NCBI GenBank assembly: GCA_032358165.1
Contig: JAALGY010000034.1
Location: 1 to 64,000, forward strand
Source of the DNA: Diplosphaera chodatii
Lineage: Eukaryota > Chlorophyta > Trebouxiophyceae > Prasiolales > Stichococcaceae
Direction: 5' to 3'
DNA: 64,000 bases
Below, piece after piece: positions 54,601 through 64,000 of this stretch; the stretch's first letter is position 1, and each line of letters begins with the position of its first letter. The notes below the pieces were generated by a model that was given only the letters and a program-made list of their open reading frames with translations, had not been told where the DNA came from and did no database searches. The translations under genes were made by a program, and so were the position numbers.

Positions 54601-56967
54601 GATCTGGCAGCCAGCAGGATGCAGGACGCCCCCTTGACCGCATGCGCATGGCTTGCATTTGCAGACCAGCATGACGCCAACAGTGCACGCGGCGGCAACC
54701 CGTGTGGTCGGGCAGTGAGCACTCACAGCGCGGTGAGGTTGGGGAAGGCTCCCACGTCCGCACCCCAGTCCGCGGGCAGGCTGCCGTTCAGGTTGTTTCG
54801 GCTGAGGTCCAGCTCCGTCAGCTGCGGAAACGCCTCTGGATTGTCCCACGCCTGCACACGGAGTCCCCAGCCGGCGTGTCAATCGCTTCTTGGTTCAGAT
54901 GGCAGCATCATGCTCTTTGGTGGTGCACAGCTTCAGCCATGTGTCTAGATTGCTCTCGAGCCAGGCTGTGGCGTACGTGCTGGTGTCACTCTGCTAGCTG
55001 TGCACACAGAGCAGCTTGCCAGTCAACAGACAGCCGCAACACCAAAGCACAGCACGCCAACAATCACAAAGCAAGCTGGGTGGTACGATGCATTGGCAAG
55101 CGTAATCTTCAGCATGCTGCTCACCAGCGGCAGGCTGCCATCGAGACTGTTGCCGGCGAGCGACAGCAGCCGCAGCGCTGGCAGCGCAGTCGGCACCGCC
55201 CATGTGTCTGCCAGCGCGCCCGACATGTTGTTGGACGCCAGATCCCTGCAGTTTGTCAAGCTGGCACGTCAAGGCCCAAGCAGTCGTGATGCTCAACCAG
55301 GCACAGACGCTGCTGACAGTCTGCTGATACGCAGCCGCTGCAGAGGCCAACAGCTTGTCCATAGCACAGGAGCCCAAGCGTTTGCGCTCAAGAGTCTGCC
55401 GCTGCAGCGTCTGTCGGACACATGTGCTTCGAACCCAGGCACGAGGTGCTATCAGGTGCTGTGATGGCTGACACACACGTCTTTGTCGCAGTACCACACA
55501 TATACGCATGCAGTCCCCATGCCTTGGGCATGGTCGTGTCGGGTCAAGGGCTGCACTTTTGCCGCCTGGCTCAACAGCAGCAACATTTGCAAACTCACAG
55601 GCTCATGAGGGCGGGGAAGGCTGCGGGCTGCAGCCAGGCCGTCGGCACGTTGCCGCTGATGCTGTTGTAGCTGATGTTGAGGTAGCGCAGGTCCGGCATG
55701 GCGGCAGGGTTGGCCCACGCCCCCGGCAGCCCGCCCCCCAGGCTGTTGGAGGACATGTCCAGCCGCTGCAGCCAGATTCACAGAACTACTCAGTCGCGCG
55801 TCCCAGTTACCGCCGCTGCAGAGCGCTCACGGTGCGGACAGCCGCGGACTGGCAGCCCGGCGTGGTGTCCATGGCCCGGGGCTGCTGTGCAAGCAGGCAC
55901 ATGACTTGTAGTCTGGGAGCTGCTGCATGGGTGGAGCGAGCATCCGTCACCAAACTCTAAATGCAGATGAGCCCGGCCAATGGAGCAGCGGGTGGCTGGG
56001 CATGTGTTGAGGGTCTTATTGTCAACGCAAGCAAACTGTGCGCCCATGCTGTGAGCTGCACCCTGCACAGGCCCGAAGTGCCTTGAGCCTCCCATGCAGC
56101 TGCTGGCGGACAGTGCTGTCTTTCCCACCTGCAGCGCCGGGAATGCCCCGTCCACGCCCCAGGCAGGCGGCAGGCCCCCCCGCAGGCTGTTGCCACACAG
56201 CTCCAGGCGCCGCAGCCCCGTCAGGTTCGCCCACACCCCCGGCAGCGTGCCCTCCAGCTGCCGCGGGCACGGCTCGCAGTCCAGGTCCCTGCAGCAAGGC
56301 GCCAGTCATCATGACGGCATCATCATCTTGACAAACGAACGACAGCGCCAACACGCACAGAGCAAATTCAAGTGCTGAGGCGCCGGGTGCAATGACAGGA
56401 TGCAGGACATGGAATATACAGTAATCGCCACGGGGGCTCACAGTGCCGTGACGCGACCGTCTGCATTGCAGGTGACCCGGTCCCAGGCGCAGGCAGTGGG
56501 CCCCGCGGCGGCACTCCAGCCGCTGATGTTGTTGGCGGCGGTGTACAGCCGCCAATTGTCCAGCGCCCCCACCGCATCCAGCAGTATGTCCCCTGCAGAT
56601 CGGAGCACCAAATGGCTGCAGCAGATCACGACCACATTGGTAACGCCCGAGCGAGATCCTGAACCCGAGCTTGGTTTGGAAGAGACGCTCACTACTCAGG
56701 CCTCATCCAGCAGACCAGTAGAGCGCAGCTGTTTCAGCACCAGAGCACGCTGGCCGCCAGGAATGCCGACTTACGGTCTGCAGTGGCTTCGGCTGTGCTG
56801 AGAGCGGCGCTGGATGAGGCAGCTGCTGATGAGTTTGAGCCGCCTTGAGCTGAGACCGCCGCGAGTGAGCCCGCGAGCAGGCACAGCCGCAGCAGCGCCG
56901 CGGCCGCCCGCTGCTGCCACCGCCAGCGGGCCCGCCGCGCTCCGGGCGGCGGCCGCTGGCTGCTCAT
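45623..56967 (-). CDS. Leucine-rich-repeat receptor-like protein kinase (TKL type)
   Basis: Membrane receptor kinase, 28 exons, 1271 residues after allowing one base insertion in exon 4. Order: signal peptide (about 1-41); LRR N-cap (about 67-115: ILLDAVGALDNWR, then CAWDRVTCNADGRVTAL); repeats to about 410 (such as LRRLELCGNSLRGGLP and LTELDLSRNNLNGSLP); Cys-containing and spacer extracellular region; one membrane helix (about 687-708, VVAALLAALVGICLLW) followed by basic residues; kinase about 805-1072. Kinase motifs: GTGAFGQV, Lys in TVAVKML, Glu in CREVAIL, IVHFDLKSQNILL, ADVGLAR, FSFGVVLWELVTG, CMHADPGMRPSA. HRD is HFD and DFG is DVG, so it is a non-RD type. The Ser/Gln/Pro-rich tail is about 200 residues. 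All other exon phases close exactly. Confidence 0.88.
48502..48945 (-). repeat. Tandem repeats inside a kinase intron
   Basis: Two units of about 180 bp begin at 48502 and 48681 with a shared GCATCACCAC start. Both contain GTCCAGTTCCTG and AACAGGGACTGGAC. A shorter unit of about 57 bp (CTCTGCCACACGATGCCTG ... CCACCTGTCAGGCA) then occurs twice, at about 48827-48885 and 48883-48945. The array fills most of the intron between the exons ending at 48966 and starting at 48439. Confidence 0.75.
51296..51475 (-). repeat. Partial exon duplication in the receptor kinase
   Basis: The 3' part of exon 14 (51412-51475, encoding QRGVNATETQL) is repeated in the following intron at about 51299-51360 as QRGVNAAERQM. 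Copy spacing is about 113 bp. The second copy is open over the matching stretch, but its donor position is GTCCCC rather than GTGCGC. Confidence 0.7.
55731..55745 (-). other. Apparent single-base frameshift in kinase exon 4
   Basis: Upstream of this point the exon reads RLDMSSNSLG in the frame set by exon 3. Downstream, LPGAWANPAAMPDLRYL is in the frame required by exon 5. The switch falls at a run of six C preceded by an extra A (minus strand: CCTTGGGGGGC). Removing one base makes all 28 exons phase-consistent and the total length a multiple of three. Confidence 0.75.
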
Positions 56968-57129
56968 ATGGTGGGCGCTGCTGCCACGGCGGGCCGCGCC
57001 AGCATTGCCCGCACGCAGCCTGCTACCCTGTGCAGCCTCCGCAACGGACCACCAGCTGAGCCTGCATGCAGACGGAGATGCCAAATCAGATTTGCTGGCA
57101 TGAGGCTTGCGGAACAGTCATTCTGAGCA

Positions 57130-57866
57130 TCAGTCTACAAACAACTGCACAGCAAGCTCCCAGCTAGGGACGCCCGCCTGCAAGGTTGACGCCTTGCACA
57201 GGGCTGCGCTGAGCCGTTTGGATTCTCATATGCGCAAAGATCTGCACATATGGGCGTTGCAGCCGGATGTGCTGCCTGTGGGCATGACGGATGTCACTGT
57301 CGAAAAGCACACCTTGTGCCCGGCTGCTCGCGTGCACTTGCCCGCAGGCGGACAGAGCTGCCAGCGGCAGGCTGCTAACTCCTCCTGTGTGGCGTCCAGC
57401 TGCAGAAACTGGGTGCTGGCGCCGCGGACGCAGCCCCCCTCCCGGGGTGGGGACGACTTGCGAGCTGGCCTGTTGACGCCGGTGCCGCCGAAACCGCCGT
57501 AGCTGTCCGGTGTGGTGCCGCAGCGCAAGGAGAAGCCGCTGAACCGCCGCTGCGCCACCGACGGCGCCCGTTAGAGCACTCAACTGGTATTCGAGGGTGG
57601 CGAGGGTTGCCTGACGAGCATCAAGCCACGGCGACAGCAACGGGCCGCAACTCTGTATCCTGCAGGTCTCACACTTCACACGTTCGCAGCCAGCAACCGA
57701 AGCAGCGCGGTCCCTGATACACCCGTGCTTGTGTGAGACCTCGGACTCTCGCCCCTCTCTTCATGTGAGCCCAGGTGGCACAACGGCGTCGAGTGCGGGA
57801 CGGTGTACTGCGGAGGTTCTGGCTGGCTAGGGTCTCAGCCAGCCAGATGTTGGTGATCTTTACCAT
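57130..57866 (-). CDS. Candidate small gene, unrecognised
   Basis: An exon with strongly GC-biased codon use covers about 57545-57313. It reads RRFSGFSLRCGTTPDSYGGF and later QFLQLDATQEELAACRWQL, and ends at GGGCACAAG with a GTGTGC donor. A TTGCAG acceptor gives a final exon, 57185-57130 (AGVPSWELAVQLFVD, then stop). A possible N-terminal exon starts at 57866 with MVKITNIWLAETLASQ, which could be an organellar targeting peptide, but the join between it and the middle exon is not settled. Two frames compete in the middle exon. It lies upstream of the receptor kinase and downstream of the UBX gene, on the same strand. No family recognised. Confidence 0.3.
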
Positions 57867-57877
57867 GCCAAATGGTA
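57819..57877. repeat. Two adjacent hairpins
   Basis: TCTGGCTGGCT (57819-57829) pairs perfectly with AGCCAGCCAGA (57837-57847). TACCAT and ATGGTA close a 5-nt loop at 57861-57877. This is a third example of two short perfect hairpins side by side. Confidence 0.6.
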
Positions 57878-58097
57878 CACTGGCTGACCTCCCCTTACAA
57901 CCCCTTCTGCAGACTTGACATCGCATACTGGGCACTTCTACATCATGGCATGAAGATGCACAACGTCTACTGCATCCTGAATATGATTCAGCGCTAGTGT
58001 GCGAGTCAGCGCTAGTGGTGGCATCCAGCAAAGCTTCGACTGCTGCTTTCAAACGCTTGCCGCCGAGACGGGAAAACGTATATGTGCAGGACTACCT

Positions 58098-61000
58098 CTA
58101 CTTCTTGGGCTGCAGCCACCTGGGCAGCTTTGCGCCCGACGCCGAGCGCGGCGCTTCTGCTGCTGCCGCCGCTCCGCCGCCCTGCAAGAAAACCCTTGCA
58201 CTAACCACATGCATCTGACAGCTTGCTGGCCGATGACAGCAACAGCATGCTAGCCAGTAACCTGGCATGTGCACCCCAAGACCAGGCTTCACATCACTCG
58301 GCACACGCACTCGGCACCACATGCACACTGCGGCAGACAAAACCAGCACCTGCTGCTGTGCTGCAGGCGCGCCATTCGAACCAGACGCTGCGGCAGCTTG
58401 CTGCCTGCTGCGGCCAGTGCTCGGTGGCTGGCGTTCACGCGGCGGCGGAGGGCCCTGTAGTTATATTGGAACCCTCAGTCGCAGTTTAAATTCAGTAAAA
58501 AACAGAAGTGCCTCCTCTGCCCAGTGACCATGGTTGTCGCAGACTCGAACCAGCAGCCCAGCGGATAGTCACTGCAGCACGCTGCAAAGGGGCAGAGACA
58601 GCGTCAAAGCTGTATGTATGCGCCAGTGCAGCAACTACCCTGGCTCCAAGGATGGTGAAGGATGTGAAATGGGTAGATGCTGAAGCGTGCCACAGTCACA
58701 GCTGTGCATTTGCAGAGTACCTGCAGTGCGGCGACATCAGGCCGCAGCGCAGGGCTGCCGCCGCCACTGCAGCCGACGTACACCACAGCCGCTGGTGAGA
58801 GTCCCGCCTCGTACAGCGTCGCCTGTGACATAGAAGAGGCACTGTGGCACCACCCGCCCAAGTGTGTGCCGTCTTCGTATCAGGTCAGTCCTGCCCACAC
58901 TGTGTCCTCTTGGCAGAAGAGGCAGATGCTGCATCCCAGCAAGGTGCCTGCGTGCTGCTGCCCACTGGTGCTGATGCTTTGTAGGCTTTGGACCCTGAAA
59001 GCTGCACCATGTGCACACCGGAGGCATGTGCAACCCACTACGCCAGCAGCTGTAGCCCAAAATGCGGTCGTACCTGCGGCTGTCGCAGCACGGTCTTGGG
59101 TGGAGCGGTGTACAGGTGCATGCCACTTGTCTCGGGGCCCACGGCACGCTCGACCAGCTCCTGGAAAGCAGGCAACCACCCCGTTTAGGCAAGCTGATCA
59201 GATACTGAGCTGTGGCACGAATGCGCGGATCTGTGGGATGAAGAACCAGAATATAGCATGCTTGGGGCCAGCACCCTGCACAGCAGCTGTCTGCACTGCT
59301 GTCTGCACGCAAGCTCAGAAGCATATGCACCTGCAGCGCAGACACCGTGGCGACTGCCGGGAAGGTCGCCTGGAGCGCCAGGCCGTCAGCAAAGCCGTAG
59401 ACCCTGACCGGCACCGGGGCGGCTCTCTGAGCCGCCGCCGCTGCGTCGGCCGCGCGCATCCTGGCGGTCTTCAGCGGCGCGTCTGCGGCCGGCCCCGCAG
59501 CGAAGTTGGCGCCCCAGCCACGCGCCACCCGCGCGTAGTCGTCTGCCGTGAACTCGTAGAAGCTGTCCGGCGGGTCGTCCAGGCTGCGAGCAGAGTGAGT
59601 GTGTCACTAAGCAGCTATGAGTGCACGGTGTGTGCCTGACCAGCGAATGTACACAGTGACTTCGCACCCGCAACCACCTCTTACAGTTGGAGCAGCAGGC
59701 AATCCAGCCTGCCGTGGATGATTAAGCTCAGGAAACGAGGAGGTGCCACAAAGCACCGGCGCAGAATGCCGACTGCTTCTGTTTCCTGAGCTAAACAGCC
59801 AGCGCCCATCTGGATTGCCCCGCCCTGCGTTGCCTGTATCAATCTACTGCGTCAAGCGCACCAGGCACCCAAACCTCTGCACACCCTGCTTCAACGCCTG
59901 CTTTTACGGCGCCCATGCCACAGCGCATGGTCCCCAGTGCACGTGCTGCGCAGCAGAGCGACTGCTTTCCGCGGAGCAACATGCGGTATCAGATGTGGGA
60001 GGCCTCACCCGGTGCTTGGCGCTGCCGCCTCCTGCGCCGCGGCTCGGCTGAAGACCCAGGCAGCGTGGCCCAGCAGCTGGTGGGATCGCTCGTCTGGCTG
60101 CGGACCCGCCGCAGCGCCGTCCGGACCCCCAGCCGTGCCCGCGGCGCCTGTCGCCACGCCGGCCGGGCCTGCGGCTGCTGGGGACGCCGCTGCCGGCTGC
60201 GCGGCGGGCGCAGCTGCGACGGGCGCGGCGGCTGAGGTTATCCGATTGCTGGCGGTGTTGCCATTGCCACAGGTGACGGGCACAGCTGCCGGCTGCCCAG
60301 GCGCTGCACCAGCGGCTGCGCCGGTCGTGAGCTGGCTGGAGTCTGGCGCCATAGTGTAAGGCGCCGCAGCTGCATCTGCTGCTCTGGGCGTGGCTCCGGC
60401 CTGCGGAAACCAACGCTGGGTGATGCGCTTGTCCGCTGGCCCAGGACAGCAGGCAGGCAAGCAAGCGCACGCAGAGGCTGTCCGTTGCTGAACGAGTGTC
60501 GTTGATGATAAAGCTGTACAGATGACAAAGGCGTCTGTAGCCATGTGCCCTGGTTTCAAGGAAAGGTTTCAAGACATGGATGGCTTCAAGACATGAATGC
60601 TGCAAGGTACTTGCGACTTAGTAATGTTGGTGCAGGGGGACGCCACCTTCTTGGGGGAGTCAGGCAGCCGCGGCGCTGCTATGGGCTCGCCCATCCCCAG
60701 CCGCCGCTCTTGGCCTAGGTGCCCAGAAGCTGGCAGGTTTGCCATGTGGACCCTCGCGGAATGATGATGGCTGACGGCGTGCAGCATGTGAGCCACATGT
60801 CAGGAGTAGATGCACGCGGCTTTGACAGAAGGATGGGAGCACCTGTGATCAGCTGCAGCTTGGCGCCGGCGGGGACGTTGGCGAAGCGCAGCGGGGTGCT
60901 GAGGTCCAGCGCCTTCTTGCCCTGCAGCAGCTTGCACCCTGTAGCGCCGACGCCCGTGACGCCCTCGGCGGCCAGCGCGGCCTCCACGACCGCCGACAGC

Positions 61001-61285
61001 GGGGACATCGGGGACACGCGGACGTTGTGGCGCCGGCCTGCAGGCAGTGATACCGGATCTCATCACTCTGACGTAGCTGCGGGATTGGGCATGCCAGCAT
61101 ACGAGCTGCAGCTCATTGGTAGGCTGCAACTGGTTGCAACAACGGTACTGCAGGATCTATGATCAGCGTGAGAGCTCAGTCTCCGAGGTGTGCTTGTTGT
61201 TCTTGGCACTGGCAGGTGGTGCATGGTGTCGGAATGAGTGTCATGATCAGGACCCACCATGCACTTCGACGGATACGGTCGACAT
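58098..61285 (-). CDS. UBX-domain protein, TUG/ASPSCR1/PUX1-like
   Basis: Predicted CDC48/p97 cofactor: TUG/PUX1 proteins bind the ATPase through a UBX domain and disassemble its hexamers. Nine exons: 61285-61258, 61037-60843, 60714-60647, 60400-60009, 59583-59331, 59160-59074, 58822-58721, 58454-58350 and 58181-58098; 437 residues, all phases consistent. The 28-nt first exon gives MSTVSVEVHG and joins to RRHNVRVSPMSPLSAVVE, the TUG-type ubiquitin-like domain (about 2-74, with KALDLSTPLRFANVPAGAKL). An Ala/Pro-rich linker follows. The UBX domain is about 285-375: VRVYGFADGLALQATFP, HLYTAPPKTVL, ATLYEAGLSPAAVVYVG. The C-terminus KLPRWLQPKK matches the family's conserved PKWLK-type end. It is divergent from the BAG-like gene. 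Confidence 0.88.
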
Positions 61286-62038
61286 GTCAGAACCGCTTGC
61301 TGGGCAGCGTAAACCCAATTGCTGGCACTTCGGCGCTCTCCCTAAGCTTAGGCTGTCACATACAGAAAGTGCAGGTGGTGCAAGTCGATGAGTTGACGAT
61401 GCAGCTGCACAGCGAATGGTGCAATGCCAAGCGCGGCTGTCGTGCTCGTCGAAGAGCAATTCAAATCAACTTTCTGGTGACCGAGTTGATGGCAAAGTAT
61501 ATTGATTGGTGTGCCGCTGCTCAAGGCCGCAAAGCCAGGCAGCTGTATGACGACACAATGGCGTAGTCTTCACCGTCTGCCGAAAAATGTGCGCCACTGA
61601 CCACCTGCCCGGTGGCGTGCCCCTTGCCGCACTGCTGTGATCACTTGACGTTTGTGACATTTTTGTGCTGCACTGGCAGATCTCTTGAACCTACGCGCAC
61701 CTTCTGGCTGCTTCCCACACAAGCCGGAAGGTTCGGATTGGCAGAGTCATTCGCATCACACTATTTTAGTCGATATTTGCAGCAAGTATCAGCAGCACGC
61801 GTTGCTGCATACTCTCCATCTGTTGTCCGCTGCTACCGCCGTGTCATCTGCAAAGGCCGCTGGTGTTTGGCACCCAGCACCGGCGCCGGTGCCAGGACGT
61901 GCCAGTGCTGCCCGCATCCGCCAGACGCTTTTCGAAGAGTGCGCGTGCTGTGAGTTCCGGCTGTGCAGTCGCTGCTGAGCCTGCCAGCCCAGCTGATCAG
62001 CAGCTGAGCCCTAGCTCCAGTCAGGCGCAAAGGTCCTG
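61286..62038. other. Divergent promoter region, UBX and BAG-like genes
   Basis: Apart from the short frame at 61371-61566, no exon is supported. The two genes start about 750 bp apart in opposite directions. Confidence 0.4.
61371..61566 (+). CDS. Short open frame or gene remnant, unrecognised
   Basis: After a GTGCAG acceptor-like site the plus strand stays open for 64 codons to a stop at 61566. The composition is protein-like (VDELTMQLHSEWCNAKRG, INFLVTELMAKYIDWC) and less GC-rich than neighbouring exons. The frame extends upstream to 61159, overlapping antisense the first exon of the UBX gene. No upstream exon or family could be identified. It may be a relic or a chance frame. Confidence 0.2.
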
Positions 62039-64000
62039 ATGTTTGCCCCAGTGCCATTCTTCGGCCGCGGGGGCGACCCGCCGCCCCTGCGCGTGCGCCT
62101 GGTGCACAAGCGCTCCGGGTGGGACGTCGTCGTGGACGCGCGAGCCACCTTCGGCGAGCTGCGGGTGCGATCGGACCCCCCAAGGACGTGCTTCCTGCCG
62201 CTCTGTCCATGCCCGCTGGCCAGCTATCGCACTGTTCCACGCTGTGTGCTGGTGGGCTCGACGGGTCCTGATTCTGTCCTGCTGTCTGCAGTACGAGGCC
62301 AAGACGCTGACGGGGCTGCCCATGGACGCCTTCAAGCTGCTGTGCGCATTGGCATTCCACCACATGTCCCCATGCTTGACCCCGACTGACCTGCGCTTGC
62401 ATCATGGCGGTGACACAGTTCATGAGATGTCTGCAAACCCCGCTGACATGCGTCCCTTGGCACGGAGCACATGCAGTGCGCAAAGCAGGGCCCGAGTGCC
62501 GTCCAATGCCCCAGGCTCATGAACGCTCGGCCCAGGGGACCAGCGGCATGCACAGTCCGCAGATCAATGTAGGATTCGGGGTATAGTACCAAGATACCCC
62601 TTATGCTGCAGGCACCGCGGGCGGGAGAAGCGGGACGACGAGCCGCTGCTGCTGGCGGGTGTCAAGGACGGCGCCACAGTGCAGGTGGCAGAGACGCTCG
62701 CGTACCAGGTGTGATACAACAATGGGACGAAATTTGTGTGTACACAATGATATATATATATCATTCTGTACATAAGATTATATGTTTAGTTTAATGAAAT
62801 GAGATGAGAATTATAGTTTCTATCAACAGTGTCAAAGGCAGTGTTGACTGCTGTGTTGTCACTCACGTCACAACAGCGTTCCAGTCAGCGTGGTCTTGCT
62901 GACACGTGTGGTGTTGGCGCGTGCTGCTTGTCTCGCAGTGTGCATCGGTGCAGTCCGAGTCACATGGGTTGCGGTGGAACAGATGCCAGTGGCAACACCT
63001 GCTCATACCAGCTGAGCGGCTCAGCCACTCCACATTGAAATCGACAGCGTGGCGATGGCAGGGCCTGTGACCACGCTTACCACCTTGCTTACTGTGCCAG
63101 CACTGTGCATAGTGACCAAGTAAGCTAAAGTTTTTAACCTGTTACCAAAAAAACCTAAAATATCAGGGTGTTACATCATTTACAAATTCTGTGCTGCAGG
63201 ACCAAATCCGCAATGCGGCGGCGGGCGTGCAGCGGGCGCAGCAGCCGGCGGGGGGCCCGGTGCCGCCGGCGCCGCAGCCAGGGGGCCTGCGCACGCTGCC
63301 CAACGGGGCGCCGGCAGACCCGGCCGTCCCTCGTTGGAACCCCGCCTTCCCTGCCAGGGCCGCCGGCCCTGGGGCCCCACACCCCCAGCACCAGCAGCAG
63401 GCGGCGCCCCAGCAGCCGCTGCAGCAGCCGGTGCCGCAGCAGCAGGGCGCGATGCAGCAGCAGGGCCGGCCGCGGGAGGACTCTAGCGGCGGCCGGTTCG
63501 ACCCGCCGTTCCCGCCGCCCATGCGCGCCGCCCCGCCACAGCAGCCGGGCCAGCCGCCGCTGCAGCAGCAGCAGCCCCCGCAGCAGCCGCCACAACAACG
63601 GAGCCCAATTGGACCGCAGCCGCAGCGGGGGCCCATCGGACCGCAGCCGCAGCCACAGCCTGGCCAGCAGCAGCCCCAGCAGCAGCCGCAGCCGCAGCAG
63701 CAGCAGCAGCAGGGAGCGGCGGTCCCCGCCGCAGGGCTGGAGGCGCAGCTCATGGGCCGCATCGCCGCGGTGCAGCAGGACATGGACGGCCTGGCGCAGC
63801 AGGTACCACGCAGACTTTTGGCACATCCCATGTGAAATAGCGGTGGTGCATCAATACACCAGCTGCACACCTTAGGTACTACAGTGGGTCAACAAAACAG
63901 TGGCCAGGCGACCAGCTGTCCAGAACAAGGCTGCCCCTTCATCCAGATGCCTGCCGCCACCCCGGCAGCACATGCCTGCCATCCCCCTGACCTCAATAAG
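62039..64000 (+). CDS. UBL-domain protein with Gln/Pro-rich region, BAG-like (truncated by window)
   Basis: Likely BAG-family co-chaperone that links Hsp70 to ubiquitin-dependent turnover. Exons seen: 62039-62164, 62292-62341, 62612-62708 and 63200-63802. The last ends at a GTACCA donor, so the gene continues past the window. Exons 1-3 give a ubiquitin-like domain (residues about 16-91): LRVRLVHKRSGWDVVVDARA, LTGLPMDAFKLLHRGREK, LLLAGVKDGATVQVAET. A Pro/Gln-rich region with CAG-type runs fills residues about 100-265. It ends in AQLMGRIAAVQQDMDGLAQQ, which resembles the first helix of a BAG domain. UBL domain likely; BAG assignment is inference because the domain is cut off. The ATG at 62039 is taken as start because no upstream exon was found. 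Confidence 0.6.
62740..62771. repeat. AT-rich palindrome in the third BAG-like intron
   Basis: A perfect 20-bp palindrome at 62746-62765 (AATGA, alternating TA, TCATT) is extended by nearly matching GTACAC and CTGTAC flanks. It sits in an AT-rich patch that contrasts with the surrounding GC-rich sequence. Confidence 0.65.

Noticed and set aside
63163..63870. Two minus-strand frames rich in Gly, Cys and Arg
   Set aside because: They are shadows of the Pro/Gln-rich exon of the BAG-like gene, whose plus-strand frame joins in phase to a UBL domain.

Overview
This window is a nuclear segment from a GC-rich green alga, most likely a core chlorophyte. Every recognisable gene is split into many small exons. 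Introns are usually 100-500 bp and end in TGCAG, and donors are often GTGC. The proteins are plant or green-algal in type: a RabA/Rab11-like GTPase, a DUF4336 protein, a PUX1/TUG-like UBX protein, a BAG-like protein, and a leucine-rich-repeat receptor kinase with a TKL-type kinase domain. No bacterial or organellar features were seen.

Layout. 1-6517 has no convincing gene; 184-2941 has the form of a non-autonomous DNA transposon (25-bp terminal inverted repeats, 3-bp flanking repeat, subterminal motif arrays). 6.5-14.0 kb (minus) holds two tandem F-box/leucine-rich-repeat paralogues. 14.9-27.7 kb (minus) holds two tandem paralogues of a large helical-repeat protein with a C-terminal U-box. 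28.4-30.6 kb (plus) is a DUF4336 protein. 31.2-37.8 kb (minus) is alanyl-tRNA synthetase, divergent from a Rab11-like GTPase at 38.6-40.5 kb (plus). 41.0-43.8 kb (minus) is a third U-box protein with a Gln/Pro/Arg-rich N-terminal part. 44.9-45.3 kb (plus) is a small two-exon gene. 45.6-57.0 kb (minus) is a 28-exon receptor kinase carrying one apparent single-base frameshift. 58.1-61.3 kb (minus) is a UBX protein divergent from a UBL/BAG-like gene that runs off the right edge.

Theme. Seven of the eleven confidently recognised genes belong to the ubiquitin/proteostasis system: two F-box, three U-box, one CDC48/p97 UBX cofactor and one BAG-like co-chaperone. The F-box and U-box pairs both arose by local tandem duplication. 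Exon models for the F-box genes, Rab, UBX and receptor kinase were assembled by hand from splice sites with phase checking (the kinase only after allowing for the one-base frameshift). The synthetase was checked the same way from exon 2 onward and DUF4336 for its last eight exons. The two large U-box paralogues and the third U-box gene are only partly resolved.
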